This document shows, one piece after another, positions 1 through 8,616 of a DNA stretch of 64,000 bases. Made by a program: the position numbers and the translations under genes. Source of the DNA: Rhodocyclaceae bacterium (GTDB lineage: Bacteria; Pseudomonadota; Gammaproteobacteria; Burkholderiales; Rhodocyclaceae); NCBI GenBank assembly GCA_019455325.1, contig JACFMQ010000006.1, positions 150,488 through 214,487 on the forward strand. Reading direction: 5' to 3'. Within the stretch, counting starts at the first letter, position 1, and every line of letters begins with the position of its first letter. Below the pieces are notes generated by a model. That model was not told the origin of the DNA, made no database searches, and saw only the letters and a program-made list of their open reading frames with translations.

Positions 1-1
1 G

Positions 2-1561
2 ACGACCTTCCATGTGCGGCCTTTTGCATTCCTGGTGGATGTGTCCGGCAATCCGAAGACCTTGACCCATGACGGGACGAAGTTCAAGGCGGCAGGCGAG
101 AGCTTCAGCGCCACGGTGCGTGGAGTCGTCTGGGATGCAGCGGACGATGTCGACGGCGGCATTTACGACGGCCAGCCGCGGATCGATGCGGATCTGACGA
201 AAATCGGAGAGACTACCGTGGAGCAGGCGACGACGAGAAATTTCGCCTGGGAGACGGTACTCAAGGTCGATCCGGATGGCGGCTATACGCCCGTGAGCGG
301 GGTCAGAGGAGTGCTGCTGCAAGGCGCCTCGGCGGCGATACTGGCTAAGGCCGCCTTTCAGGTCTCCGAGAGCGAGGGCATTGCCTCAGTGGCCAACCTG
401 AACTACAGCGAGGTCGGCAGCTTCACGCTGCTTGCCGAGACGACCAACGCTCCGACCGACTATCTGGGCCAGAGCGGTTTCAAGGTGCGCGGGCGAGTCA
501 TCGTCGGTCGCTTCGTGCCGCACCATTTCGGCGTCGTGCCGGAGATCGACGAGGAGGGCACGCCGGTGATGGCCCTGGTGCAGACGCGCAGCGACATCAC
601 CGTACCGCCGGGAGGTGCGGCCAGCGCGTTCACCTACATGGGCGAGCCGATGCAGGTGAAGGTGACGCTGGCGGCGTACAACGCGGCAGAAGGGCGAACG
701 CTGAATTACGTGGGTGACTTCGCCAAGCTGGACGGGCAGACGCTGGGCGCCGACCTGGTCAAATGGACGACCGCGCTGGGCCTGGGGGCAGTGAGCGGCG
801 CGACGAACCTGAGCGACCGACTGTTCCTGGATGCGTCGGGCACGCATAGCGCAGCGCCGACCAATACCACCGACAAAAATGGTTCGACGCCCGGGTGGAG
901 CGACGGCAAGAGTTATTTCAGGTTCAACCTGATCTTTGCGCGCAAGGAAGCGGCGGGCATTGTCACGCCGGATGGCCCCTATCCCGCCCTGAAGGTCGGG
1001 ATGAAGCCGCTCGACGCCGACGGCGTCACCCTGCCGCCGCGCCTGTCGACGGATACCGCCCACTGCGTGAACCTCGACGTTGGCAGCGGCAGCGAGAACA
1101 GCAACTGCAATCCGGGGGCGACGGAGACGATGCTGGTGCGCAAGCTGTTTACGGCCGACGCCCGCTTCGGCCGCCTGCGCCTGACCAACGCCTACGGTTC
1201 GGTGTCGCCGCTGAAGGTGCCGGTGGAGGCGCAGTACTGGTCGGGCCGGTCCTGGGTGCTGAACGCGAATGATGCGCTGACCTCGTTGGGGGCGTTTTCG
1301 GCGAGCTACCCTTCGTGCAATGTGTCGGGGGCGGCATGGACGGTGCCGACGCCGACGGGGACGCTGGACGATGGCAAGGCGGACATCGCCGTCGCCCCTG
1401 CGTCGCCTGGTACCTGCATCCTGACGCTCGGCGTTCCGACGTGGCTGCGGGGCAACTGGGGCGACGATGCGGGCTATGGATCGAATCCCTCGGCCAAGGC
1501 AACCTTCGGCATCTTCTCGCCGGAGCGCCGGCGGACGATCCATATCCGGGAGCTTTACTGA
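2..1561 (+). CDS. mshQ: MshQ-like DUF6701 protein, C-terminal part (5' end outside window)
   Basis: The frame is open from the left edge, so this is the C-terminal 519 residues of a larger protein whose start lies outside the window. The text resembles the beta-rich DUF6701 region of MshQ, a large surface-exposed protein encoded in MSHA pilus loci; the stretch VGRFVPHHFGV is typical of that region. Cysteines in the last third (CVNLDVGSGSENSNC, PSCNVSG, GTCILTLG) suggest disulfides in an exported protein. It is followed 3 bases later by the minor pseudopilin genes, which supports an MSHA role. In Vibrio mshQ follows mshP; here it precedes the pseudopilins. The family call rests on text recognition plus context. 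Confidence 0.72.
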   Translation, partial: TTFHVRPFAFLVDVSGNPKTLTHDGTKFKAAGESFSATVRGVVWDAADDVDGGIYDGQPRIDADLTKIGETTVEQATTRNFAWETVLKVDPDGGYTPVSGVRGVLLQGASAAILAKAAFQVSESEGIASVANLNYSEVGSFTLLAETTNAPTDYLGQSGFKVRGRVIVGRFVPHHFGVVPEIDEEGTPVMALVQTRSDITVPPGGAASAFTYMGEPMQVKVTLAAYNAAEGRTLNYVGDFAKLDGQTLGADLVKWTTALGLGAVSGATNLSDRLFLDASGTHSAAPTNTTDKNGSTPGWSDGKSYFRFNLIFARKEAAGIVTPDGPYPALKVGMKPLDADGVTLPPRLSTDTAHCVNLDVGSGSENSNCNPGATETMLVRKLFTADARFGRLRLTNAYGSVSPLKVPVEAQYWSGRSWVLNANDALTSLGAFSASYPSCNVSGAAWTVPTPTGTLDDGKADIAVAPASPGTCILTLGVPTWLRGNWGDDAGYGSNPSAKATFGIFSPERRRTIHIRELY

Positions 1562-1564
1562 GCC

Positions 1565-2047
1565 ATGTACGGGGCGCGCGCATCCTCGGGCTTCACGCTG
1601 GTCGAGCTGATAACGATCATGGTTCTGATCGGTATCCTCGCAGTGGTGGCCCTGCCGCGCATGGATGGCGTTGATATATTCCGCAGTATGGAATTCCGCG
1701 ACCGCGCGATGGCCGCGCTGCGCCACGCGCACAAGACGGCGATCGCCCAGCGGCGCATGGTGTGCGCGGCGTTCGCTGCCGGCAGCGTGACGCTCACCAT
1801 CGACACGAACAGGGCGGGGGCGTGCAACAACACCCCGCTGGCGATCCCAGGCAGTCCCGGTAATGCGGTGGTCGGCAACGGCGCCAAGGCCGTGTTCTCG
1901 GCAGTGCCACCGGACCTCTTCTTCCAGCCCGACGGCCGGGTGACGACGGACGTCGCCGGTATCGCGCTCGCCGGGGTCGCTGTCGAAGTGGACGGCCTGG
2001 GCCTCCGCGTTGTCGGCAGCACGGGGTTCATCGGTGATGCGATATAA
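1565..2047 (+). CDS. mshC: MSHA minor pseudopilin, MshC-like
   Basis: A 160-residue type IV prepilin-like protein. A short positively charged leader ends in a prepilin peptidase site (SSG-FTLVEL, with the conserved Glu at +5), followed by the hydrophobic N-terminal helix ITIMVLIGILAVVALP. The rest is a small globular domain with one possible disulfide pair. The product should be processed by the prepilin peptidase (a pilD lies at 45.9 kb) and incorporated as a minor subunit of an MSHA-type pilus in the inner membrane and periplasm. The gene begins 3 bases after mshQ and overlaps the next gene by 11 bases. MshC rather than another GspH-type minor pilin is inferred from its position before the mshD, mshO and mshP homologues. 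Confidence 0.75.
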   Translation: MYGARASSGFTLVELITIMVLIGILAVVALPRMDGVDIFRSMEFRDRAMAALRHAHKTAIAQRRMVCAAFAAGSVTLTIDTNRAGACNNTPLAIPGSPGNAVVGNGAKAVFSAVPPDLFFQPDGRVTTDVAGIALAGVAVEVDGLGLRVVGSTGFIGDAI

Positions 2048-2477
2048 ACGGAACGGAGGCTGGACCCTGGTCGAGTTGATCGTCGCCATCGTGGTCATCG
2101 GCGTCGGTCTGGCCGGCATCGTCTCTGCCTTCTCGGCGGCGGTTCGCGGCTCGGCCGATCCGCTGGTGCGTAAGCAGTTGATCAGCTTGGCCGAGGGCAT
2201 GATCGATGAGGTCGCGCAGAAACCCTGGACGGCCGGCCCCGGCAACATCGCCGGCTGCAACCGCAGCAACGCCGACGATCTTCTCGACTATCATGGCTAC
2301 AACCAAGGCGTCTGTACGCCGGACGGTATAGGGGTGGCGGACCTGAACGGCTATGCGGTTGCCGTTCAGGTCGTGGACGTGCCGAACTGGCAGGGCATCG
2401 CGGCCCGGCAGATTACCGTCACCGCCAGCCGAGGTAACGAGCTGTTCGCGCTCACCACTTGGCGTACGCTCCCATGA
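2037..2477 (+). CDS. mshD: MSHA minor pseudopilin, MshD-like
   Basis: A 146-residue prepilin-like protein: leader MRYKRNGG, then WTLVELIVAIVVIGVGLAGIV, a class III signal helix whose +1 residue is Trp rather than the usual Phe, with Glu at +5. The following VRKQLISLAEGMIDEVAQKPW segment is characteristic of MshD-type minor pilins. ATG 2037 was chosen because it puts a short leader just before the peptidase site; an in-frame start at 2010 would add nine residues and overlap the previous gene further. The stop overlaps the ATG of the next gene (ATGA), suggesting translational coupling within the pilus operon. Confidence 0.75.
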   Translation: MRYKRNGGWTLVELIVAIVVIGVGLAGIVSAFSAAVRGSADPLVRKQLISLAEGMIDEVAQKPWTAGPGNIAGCNRSNADDLLDYHGYNQGVCTPDGIGVADLNGYAVAVQVVDVPNWQGIAARQITVTASRGNELFALTTWRTLP

Positions 2478-3343
2478 AGCGGCACACTGCAGGATTCACG
2501 CTGGTCGAACTGGTCATCGTCATCGTCGTGCTCGGCGTGCTGGCCAGCGGTTTCATGGCTTTCTTCCGGCCCCTGATCGACGGCTATTTCGACGCCCGTC
2601 GCCGGGCCGACCTGACCGACATCGCAGATACCGCGCTGCGCCGGGTGGCGCAGGACGTGCGGCGAGCCGTGCCCAATTCGCTGAACCTCATCGACGCAAC
2701 GACCGTCGGCGACGGCTCTGCCTGCCTGCAACTGGTGCCGACGGTGGGCGGTGGCCGCTATCGCAAAGGCATCGACCTGACCAACGATGACGCGACCTGC
2801 CCCGGTGCCGGCGATTGCGCCGCCTTCCCCGATGCGTCGGCCCTGGCCAGTGCGGTCGTGACCTTCGACGTGCTGCTGGCGCGCTTCAGCGGCGCACAGG
2901 CCGCTCTACAGGGCGGCAATGTCATCGTCGTCAACAACCAGAACGGCAACGACGTCTATGACGGGTCGAGCCGCGCCACGGTGACAGCCGTCGCTCCGGT
3001 GCCGAAGGCAGCGTTCGGGATGCAGCGGGTGACGCTGTCGCGCAACCCGATGGCCGGCGGTTACGACGGCGGGAGCTTCCAAGTGGTGGCAGCGGGCGAG
3101 CCGTCGGTGGTCTACACCTGCACGAACGGTCGCCTGCGGCGGTCGGTGGGAGCTTTTGCCAGAGCGGCAGCCTGCCCGGCGGGTGGCGACGTGCTGGCAA
3201 CCGACGTCCTCTCCTGCGAATTCCTCTACCAGGCCAACATGGGCGGGGAGCAGAGCGGGTACCTCTGGATGACCCTCGCACTCGGGCGCGGCGGCGAGGC
3301 GATCTCGCTCGCGCACGGCGTGCACGTGGACAACGTGCCATGA
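2474..3343 (+). CDS. mshO: MSHA minor pseudopilin, MshO-like
   Basis: A 289-residue protein with prepilin leader MKRHTAG and helix FTLVELVIVIVVLGVLASG, then a longer periplasmic domain containing DLTDIADTALRRVAQDVRRAVPNS, a pattern typical of MshO and GspJ-like pseudopilins. It probably forms part of the pilus tip or initiation complex. ATG 2474 shares an ATGA overlap with the mshD stop; an upstream TTG at 2459 is in frame but would lengthen the leader. The 3' end overlaps mshP by four bases, again ATGA. Several Cys residues in the distal domain fit periplasmic disulfides. Confidence 0.75.
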   Translation: MKRHTAGFTLVELVIVIVVLGVLASGFMAFFRPLIDGYFDARRRADLTDIADTALRRVAQDVRRAVPNSLNLIDATTVGDGSACLQLVPTVGGGRYRKGIDLTNDDATCPGAGDCAAFPDASALASAVVTFDVLLARFSGAQAALQGGNVIVVNNQNGNDVYDGSSRATVTAVAPVPKAAFGMQRVTLSRNPMAGGYDGGSFQVVAAGEPSVVYTCTNGRLRRSVGAFARAAACPAGGDVLATDVLSCEFLYQANMGGEQSGYLWMTLALGRGGEAISLAHGVHVDNVP

Positions 3344-3840
3344 GGCGGACCCCTTTTCGCTCCGGGCAGCGCGGCCTCGGCATGGTGGCCGCCATCGTCG
3401 TCCTGGTCATCCTGGCGGCGCTGGCCGGTGCCATCGTCGCCCTCGGCGCCGGGCAGCAGTCGTCGTCGGCGCAGGACATGGCGGCGGCGAGGGCTTGGCA
3501 GGCGGCGAGGGCGGGCAACGAATGGGGGCTGTTCATGGCGCTCAACGACGTGGACTGGGCAGGTCCGAATACCCAGTGCTCGACGGGCGCCCGGAACCAA
3601 GCGCTGAACCTGACGGCGAACACCGGTTTCAACGTGCTGGTGTGCTGCGTGGCGAGCGCTTACAACGAGGGCGAGAGTTCGCCGGGCGTCGTCCGCACGG
3701 TCCGCCTCTACACGATCACGGCTGTCGCCTGCAATGCGGCTGCCTGCGGCGGGTGCGGGGGCGTGGACGCGGCTGCCGGCGGCGCGCCGAACTACGTCGA
3801 GCGCACGCGCGTGGTCCTCGCCGGAGATACGGGCAGTTGA
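3340..3840 (+). CDS. mshP: MSHA biogenesis protein MshP-like
   Basis: A 166-residue protein with a basic N-terminus (MRRTPFRSGQRG), then a hydrophobic helix GMVAAIVVLVILAALAGAIVAL and AQDMAAARAWQAARAGNEWGL, the pattern of MshP and PilX-like proteins. These resemble pilins but have a weaker peptidase site, here RG-LGMVAA without a canonical +5 Glu. The C-terminal domain is Cys-rich (CCVAS, CNAAACGGCGG), suggesting periplasmic disulfides. It is the last of the pseudopilin block and is coupled to mshO by an ATGA overlap. A 170-base gap with a stem-loop follows before the assembly-machinery genes. Confidence 0.72.
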   Translation: MRRTPFRSGQRGLGMVAAIVVLVILAALAGAIVALGAGQQSSSAQDMAAARAWQAARAGNEWGLFMALNDVDWAGPNTQCSTGARNQALNLTANTGFNVLVCCVASAYNEGESSPGVVRTVRLYTITAVACNAAACGGCGGVDAAAGGAPNYVERTRVVLAGDTGS

Positions 3841-3883
3841 GCCGGCTGCGCCGTCTTCCATGCCGGCAGGGCGTGCCAATGCA

Positions 3884-3916
3884 GGAGGGCGCCGTCGTCG
3901 ACGGATGATGCCCTCC
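3884..3916 (+). other. Nested stem-loop between mshP and mshI
   Basis: The outer arms GGAGGGC (3884-3890) and GCCCTCC (3910-3916) pair. Inside them CCGTC and GACGG pair around a GTC loop. No T-run follows, so this is not a standard intrinsic terminator. It could act as an attenuator or RNA-processing element separating the pseudopilin block from the assembly genes. Function is inferred only from position. Confidence 0.4.
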
Positions 3917-4010
3917 GCCACTGGCCGGCGCGGTAACGTAGTAATATTCCGGGTTGCGAGCGCCGATGGCCACAGAGCCGCCGGTCAACAGCGGACAATA
4001 GGGGGAAGCA

Positions 4011-4946
4011 TTGCGGTTTTCGTCGAGAGGCGGTCGATCGGACCAGGGCTGGATGGCGGTGCTGCCGTTCGGCGATCGCATCGATCTCGCGCAGGTGCTG
4101 CGCGATGCCAGCGGCAGACCCGCCGCCCTCGGCTTCGAGTCCGTCCGCGTCACCGGCTCCGTCGAGGCCTCGCTCGCTGCGCTGCGCGCGGCGCGCAAGC
4201 TCGGCGCCCAGTCCTGCACCACTCTGCTCCAGCCCGGCCAGTACCAGATCGTGCAGCTCGATGCGCCCGAGGTGCCGCCGGAGGAGCGGGTCGAGGCCCT
4301 GCGCTGGCAGCTCAAGGGCATCGTCGATTTCCCCGTGGACGGCGCCAGCATCGGCGTCGTCGACATTCCCATGGAGAGCGGCGCCGGCCGCAAGGCGTCC
4401 GTCTTCGCGGTGGCGGCTGGGGCCGGCGTCATCGGACCGCTGATGCGCCAGTTCGACGAGGCCAGGGTGCCGCTGCGGGCGATCGATATTCCCGAGTTCG
4501 CGCAGCGGAACGTCGCCGCCCTGTTCGAGGAGGAGAACCGGGGGCTGGGCTTCCTCTATTTCGACGGCCGGGGCGGCCTGCTCACCATCACCTACCGCGG
4601 CGAGCTGTACGCGATGCGGCGGATCGAGATTTCGGCGCGGCAGATGATGGACGCGGAGCGGCGTCCGCAACTGCTGGAGCGGGTGATGCTGGAACTGCAG
4701 CGCACGCTGGACAACTTCGACCGCCAGTACAGCTTCATCTCGGTGTCGGGCATGGTGGTGGCGAGCGCGCCGGAGGTGCCGGAGCTTCTGCCCTACCTGG
4801 CCGAGAATCTCTACGTGCCGGTGCGGGCGATGGATCTCGCCGCCGTCTGCGACCTGTCCCGGGTGCCTGAACTGAGCGATGCCGCCCGGCAGGCGGAGTG
4901 CCTGCCGGCGCTCGGCGCGGCCCTGCGTTCCTCGGAGGCGACGTGA
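4011..4946 (+). CDS. mshI: MSHA biogenesis protein MshI (PilM-like)
   Basis: A 311-residue soluble protein similar to MshI and PilM, the actin-like cytoplasmic partner of the pilus inner-membrane platform. Recognisable stretches include LLQPGQYQIVQLDAPEVP near residues 75-95 and PEERVEALRWQLKGIVDFPVD, followed by a conserved DIPE/AQRNVAALFE segment. TTG at 4011 was chosen because a strong purine-rich Shine-Dalgarno (GGGGGAA) ends a few bases before it and no better ATG precedes the conserved region. The stop overlaps the GTG of the next gene (GTGA). It lies in a run with PilN-like, MshJ, MshK and secretin genes, as expected for the alignment subcomplex. Confidence 0.82.
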   Translation: MRFSSRGGRSDQGWMAVLPFGDRIDLAQVLRDASGRPAALGFESVRVTGSVEASLAALRAARKLGAQSCTTLLQPGQYQIVQLDAPEVPPEERVEALRWQLKGIVDFPVDGASIGVVDIPMESGAGRKASVFAVAAGAGVIGPLMRQFDEARVPLRAIDIPEFAQRNVAALFEEENRGLGFLYFDGRGGLLTITYRGELYAMRRIEISARQMMDAERRPQLLERVMLELQRTLDNFDRQYSFISVSGMVVASAPEVPELLPYLAENLYVPVRAMDLAAVCDLSRVPELSDAARQAECLPALGAALRSSEAT

Positions 4947-5677
4947 GCCAGGACATCAATCTGCTGAACCCGGCATTGCGGCCGAAGCGGGATCTGCTGT
5001 GCTTCCGCAACGTGGCGGCAGCGACCGGGGCAGCGCTTCTGCTCGTCGTCGTCGGTGCGGCGGTGGCGCAGTGGCGGCTTGCCGAGGGCGCGCGCGAGCA
5101 GGTCGCCGTCGCCGGGCAACTGACACAGGCGCGGCAGGCGACACAGTCGATGCAATCGGCGCTGGCGGGGCGCAAGAGCGATGCCTCGCTGGACAAGGCG
5201 CTGGAGCGGGCCGAGGCAGAGGTGGCACAGCGCCGGGAGTCGCTCGATCTGGCGCGCGGCCTGGCGGCCGCGCCGGGCGGCGTGGCCGAGGCCATGCTCG
5301 GCTTTTCCCGGCAGCGGCTGGAAGGTCTGTGGCTGACCGGCTTCGGCATCGGCCCCGGCGGCTTCGACCTGCGCGGCCGCGTACTGGACCCCTTGCTGCT
5401 GCCGGTCTACATCCGTCGGCTCAACGGTGAACCGGCGTTCCGCGGCCGGCGCTTCGCCGCGCTCGACATGACGGGGGTGGAGGCCGGCACGCCACTGTCG
5501 CCGCCCGTGCCGACGTCGCCGGCCGCACCGGCGGCGCCGACGCTCGCCGCCGGTGCCGGTATCGGTGCCGCGCCCGCGCCGGGCGCCGCCGGGCCGGTGG
5601 CCGCGGTGCGTTTCGTCGAGTTCTCGCTGCGCGCCTCCTTGCCGCCGCCGGCGGAGCCGGCCGGGAGGGCGCCATGA
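4943..5677 (+). CDS. PilN-like fimbrial assembly protein of the MSHA cluster
   Basis: A 244-residue bitopic membrane protein. The short N-terminus SQDINLLNPALRPKRD matches the PilN motif that binds PilM. A membrane segment follows (around residues 24-44, AAATGAALLLVVVGAAVAQW), then a periplasmic helical region and a PilN-like fold (LWLTGFGIGPGGFDLRGRVLDPLLLPVYIRRL). The C-terminal 70 residues are Pro/Ala-rich. GTG 4943 is the probable start because it overlaps the mshI stop (GTGA) and places INLLNP at the N-terminus; the frame extends upstream without a better start. It should act with MshI and MshJ as the inner-membrane alignment complex. Confidence 0.75.
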   Translation: MSQDINLLNPALRPKRDLLCFRNVAAATGAALLLVVVGAAVAQWRLAEGAREQVAVAGQLTQARQATQSMQSALAGRKSDASLDKALERAEAEVAQRRESLDLARGLAAAPGGVAEAMLGFSRQRLEGLWLTGFGIGPGGFDLRGRVLDPLLLPVYIRRLNGEPAFRGRRFAALDMTGVEAGTPLSPPVPTSPAAPAAPTLAAGAGIGAAPAPGAAGPVAAVRFVEFSLRASLPPPAEPAGRAP

Positions 5678-6441
5678 AGGCGCTGCGGCAGGGCTGGCGG
5701 ACTCTGGCGGAGCGCTTCGACGCGCGGGCGCCGCGCGAGCGCATGCTGCTGGCGCTGACGCTGGTCGGCGGGACGCTCCTGCTCGGCAACGCGCTGTTCG
5801 TCGATCCGACGCTGGCCGAATCCCGGGCGCTTCAGCAGCGGATCGAGCAGCAGCGCGCGGAGGCGCGGACGCTGACGGCATCGGTGGCGGACCTCGCGAA
5901 CCAGGTGCGCAACGATCCGGATGCGCCGAAGCGGGAGCGGCTGGCGCGTCTGAGGGCCGAGCTGGCGGGCCTGGATGCGGAGCTGGAGGCGCTGTCCACG
6001 AGCTTCGTTCCGCCCGAAAGGATGAGCGATCTGCTCGAACAATTGCTCGCCGGCTATCCGCGCCTGCGCCTAGTCGGCCTGAAATCGCTGCCGCCGGTCC
6101 CGCTGGCGGGAGACGGCGTCCTGGCCGGCGGTGTGGCGGCCGTCGTCGATACCCTGCGGGGGGCCATCGGTGGCTCCGGCAGCGGAACGCCGCAGCGCGC
6201 CGGGAAGCCGCAGGGGCAGGAAGCGGGCGCCGCCGAAGAGGCCGCGCTGTTCCGGCACGGCCTCGAACTGGAGGTCGAGGGGAGCTACGCCGATCTGTAC
6301 GCCTGGCTGGCGCAGATCGAGGCAGGGCCGCAGAAGATGCTGTGGGGCGACGCTCGTTTCACCGTGATCGAGCATCCCCGCGCGCGCCTCGTGCTGACCG
6401 TGCATACCTTGAATAAGGGCAGGGCGTGGCTGGCGATATGA
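5674..6441 (+). CDS. mshJ: MSHA biogenesis protein MshJ (GspM/PilO-like)
   Basis: A 255-residue protein with a cytoplasmic N-terminus, one membrane helix (MLLALTLVGGTLLLGNALFV, around residues 24-43), a long coiled-coil-prone region (residues 45-115, rich in Ala, Glu, Gln and Arg) and a C-terminal ferredoxin-like domain containing GLELEVEGSYADLYAWLAQIE. That order is typical of GspM, PilO and MshJ proteins, which pair with PilN in the inner-membrane platform. Start and stop both overlap neighbours by four bases (ATGA), so translation is probably coupled from the PilN-like gene through mshK. Confidence 0.8.
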   Translation: MKALRQGWRTLAERFDARAPRERMLLALTLVGGTLLLGNALFVDPTLAESRALQQRIEQQRAEARTLTASVADLANQVRNDPDAPKRERLARLRAELAGLDAELEALSTSFVPPERMSDLLEQLLAGYPRLRLVGLKSLPPVPLAGDGVLAGGVAAVVDTLRGAIGGSGSGTPQRAGKPQGQEAGAAEEAALFRHGLELEVEGSYADLYAWLAQIEAGPQKMLWGDARFTVIEHPRARLVLTVHTLNKGRAWLAI

Positions 6442-6815
6442 GCGCGCGGCGATCCCTCTTCCTGCTGGCGGCGTGCCTGGTGGCGGCGCCGGCGATGGCC
6501 GCCGCCTTGCTGCCGGGCGACCCGACGCAGCCGCCGGCCGGTTTTTCCGGCGGTGGGGCGGGCGTGGATGCGGTGGCCGGGCTGACGTCGGTCGTGCTGC
6601 CGCGCAGCGGCCGGCCGGTGGCGGTGATCGACGGCGAGCGGGTCGGCCTCGGCGACACGGTGCGCGGCGCCCGCCTGACCCGGGTTTTCGAGAACGGGGT
6701 GGTGCTAGAAGGGCCGGGCGGCGTCGAGCGCCTGTTCCTGACGCCGGACGTGGAAAAGACGATGAAGCCCAACGAGACGAAGGCCGCGGCCCGGCCCGAC
6801 AGAAAACGGAACTAG
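6438..6815 (+). CDS. mshK: MSHA biogenesis protein MshK
   Basis: A 125-residue exported protein. It has a signal peptide (MSARRSLFLLAACLVAAPAMAA), then the characteristic LLPGDPTQPP stretch and a small beta domain (VVLPRSGRPVAVIDGERVGLGDTVRGARLTRVFENGVVL) like the GspC/PilP homology region. MshK-type proteins link the inner-membrane platform to the secretin. ATG 6438 makes an ATGA overlap with mshJ and gives the cleanest signal peptide; a GTG at 6426 is in frame. The gene ends 7 bases before the secretin gene. Confidence 0.78.
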   Translation: MSARRSLFLLAACLVAAPAMAAALLPGDPTQPPAGFSGGGAGVDAVAGLTSVVLPRSGRPVAVIDGERVGLGDTVRGARLTRVFENGVVLEGPGGVERLFLTPDVEKTMKPNETKAAARPDRKRN

Positions 6816-6822
6816 GAGTCCC

Positions 6823-8604
6823 ATGCGTTTGAAACCCGTTCCCCGTTTCGCGGCCCTGCTGGCTGTCGTGTCCCTGCTGTTCCTCGGCGCCTGTTCGACG
6901 CCGGAGCGCCGGCCGGGGCTGACCTTCGACCGGATCGGCGACGAAGTGCGGGCCGCCGCCACCTCGGGCCGGCCGGTGGACGCCGCCGCCATCGACCAGG
7001 CCATGCTGCCGCCGATCGACCTCGGCGTCGAGCCGGCGGCGCCCGAGCACCGCTTCGACCTGGCGGTCAGCGGCGCGCCGGCGGCGCAGGTGTTCATGGC
7101 CATCGTTTCCGGCACGCGCTTTTCGATGCTGGTGCCGCCGGACGTGACCGGGCAGATTTCGCTGAACCTGAAGAACGTCACCGTGCGCGAGGCGCTGGAA
7201 ACGATCCGCGACCTCTACGGCTACGACTTCACGGTCAAGGGCACGCGCATCTTCATCCAGCCGAACACGCTGCAGACGCGCATCTTCCAGATCAACTACC
7301 TGTCGAGCAGCCGGCAGGGCGTGACCGATACGCGCGTCACTTCCAGTTCGCCGAGCGTCGTCAATCCGAGCGGCAGCACGAACAGCGGCGGCGCCGCGCA
7401 GCCCGCTCAGCCCGTCCAGCAGGCCGGGGCCGGGGAACTGACGACCTCGTCGTCGGACAGCGCGCGCGTGCGGACGCGCAACGAGGCGAATTTCTGGCGC
7501 GACCTGAGCGAGGCGCTGGATACCATCGTCGGCACGGGCGACGGGCGCAGCGTCATCGTCAATGCGCATTCCGGCGTCGTCCTGGTGAAGGCGCTGCCGG
7601 CCGACCTGCGCGCCGTCGAGAAATACCTGAAGGCGACGCAGGTCATCGTCGAACGGCAGGTGATGCTGGAAGCGAAGATCGTCGAGGTGTCGCTTTCCGA
7701 GACCTACCAGACCGGTATCAACTGGGCGCACTTCGGCGGCAACAGCAACCGCTTCGCCTACGGCATGATGGCGCCGGGTACCACGCTCGACACCTCCGGC
7801 GCGATCGTCGGCAACGCCGGCGGCACGCTGGCGGGCGGCAACTTCCGCGACCTGTCGCCAGGCACGGCGGCGGCGGTTTTGCCGGGCGCGGCCGGCGCGC
7901 TGGCGACGAGCGCGGCCGGCAAGGGCATCTTCGGCCTGGCGCTGCAGACGGCGAACTTCGCCGCGCTGCTCTCCTTCCTCGAAACGCAGGGCGACATGCA
8001 GGTGCTCTCCAGCCCGCGCGTGGCCACCATCAATAACCAGAAGGCGGTGCTCAAGGTCGGCACCGACGACTACTACGTCACCAACATCAGCACGACGACG
8101 ACGAGCAGCGGCACGAGCAACGTGACGACGCCGACGATCACGCTGCAGCCCTTCTTCTCCGGCGTGGCGCTCGACGTGACGCCGCAGATCGACGACGACG
8201 GCAACGTGATCCTGCACGTCCACCCGTCGGTGACCGTCGTTCAGGAGCGGGTCAAGGAGGTGAATCTCGGCTCCCTCGGCGACTTCAGGCTGCCGCTCGC
8301 CTCCTCGTCGATCAACGAGACGGATGCCGTCGTGCGCGTGCAGGACGGCTACATCGTCGCCATCGGCGGCCTGATGAGCCAGGAGCAGGGTCGCGACAAC
8401 AACGGCCTGCCCGGCCTGGCGTCGGCCTCCGGCGTCGGCACGCTGTTCGGGCAGCGCGGCAGCGGTTTCCGCAAGCGCGAACTGGTCGTGCTGATCAAGC
8501 CGACGATCATCCAGAACGCGCAGAGCTGGAAGCAGGATCTGCTCGACACGGCCGGCCGCCTCGAAAAGATGGACCCGCGCACGCGGCCGCCGCGCAGCGA
8601 ATAG
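6823..8604 (+). CDS. mshL: MSHA secretin MshL (lipoprotein)
   Basis: A 593-residue outer-membrane secretin. The lipoprotein signal peptide ends in LLFLGAC, so Cys24 would be acylated. An N-terminal secretin/TonB-like domain follows (residues 78-150, ISLNLKNVTVREALETIRDLYGYDF), then a Ser/Asn/Gly-rich linker (165-215), and the C-terminal secretin beta-barrel region with DVTPQIDDDGNVILHVHPSV and a closing RELVVLIKPTII. It should form the multimeric gate through which the MSHA pilus leaves the cell. It has a good Shine-Dalgarno (CTAGGAG) and sits between mshK and mshM in the standard order. Confidence 0.9.
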   Translation: MRLKPVPRFAALLAVVSLLFLGACSTPERRPGLTFDRIGDEVRAAATSGRPVDAAAIDQAMLPPIDLGVEPAAPEHRFDLAVSGAPAAQVFMAIVSGTRFSMLVPPDVTGQISLNLKNVTVREALETIRDLYGYDFTVKGTRIFIQPNTLQTRIFQINYLSSSRQGVTDTRVTSSSPSVVNPSGSTNSGGAAQPAQPVQQAGAGELTTSSSDSARVRTRNEANFWRDLSEALDTIVGTGDGRSVIVNAHSGVVLVKALPADLRAVEKYLKATQVIVERQVMLEAKIVEVSLSETYQTGINWAHFGGNSNRFAYGMMAPGTTLDTSGAIVGNAGGTLAGGNFRDLSPGTAAAVLPGAAGALATSAAGKGIFGLALQTANFAALLSFLETQGDMQVLSSPRVATINNQKAVLKVGTDDYYVTNISTTTTSSGTSNVTTPTITLQPFFSGVALDVTPQIDDDGNVILHVHPSVTVVQERVKEVNLGSLGDFRLPLASSSINETDAVVRVQDGYIVAIGGLMSQEQGRDNNGLPGLASASGVGTLFGQRGSGFRKRELVVLIKPTIIQNAQSWKQDLLDTAGRLEKMDPRTRPPRSE

Positions 8605-8616
8605 CAGGGCGCGCCC

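Noticed and set aside
386-2269. 627-codon minus-strand frame opposite mshQ, mshC and mshD
   Set aside because: It is antisense to recognisable pilin genes with conserved leaders, and its composition is that of a shadow frame.
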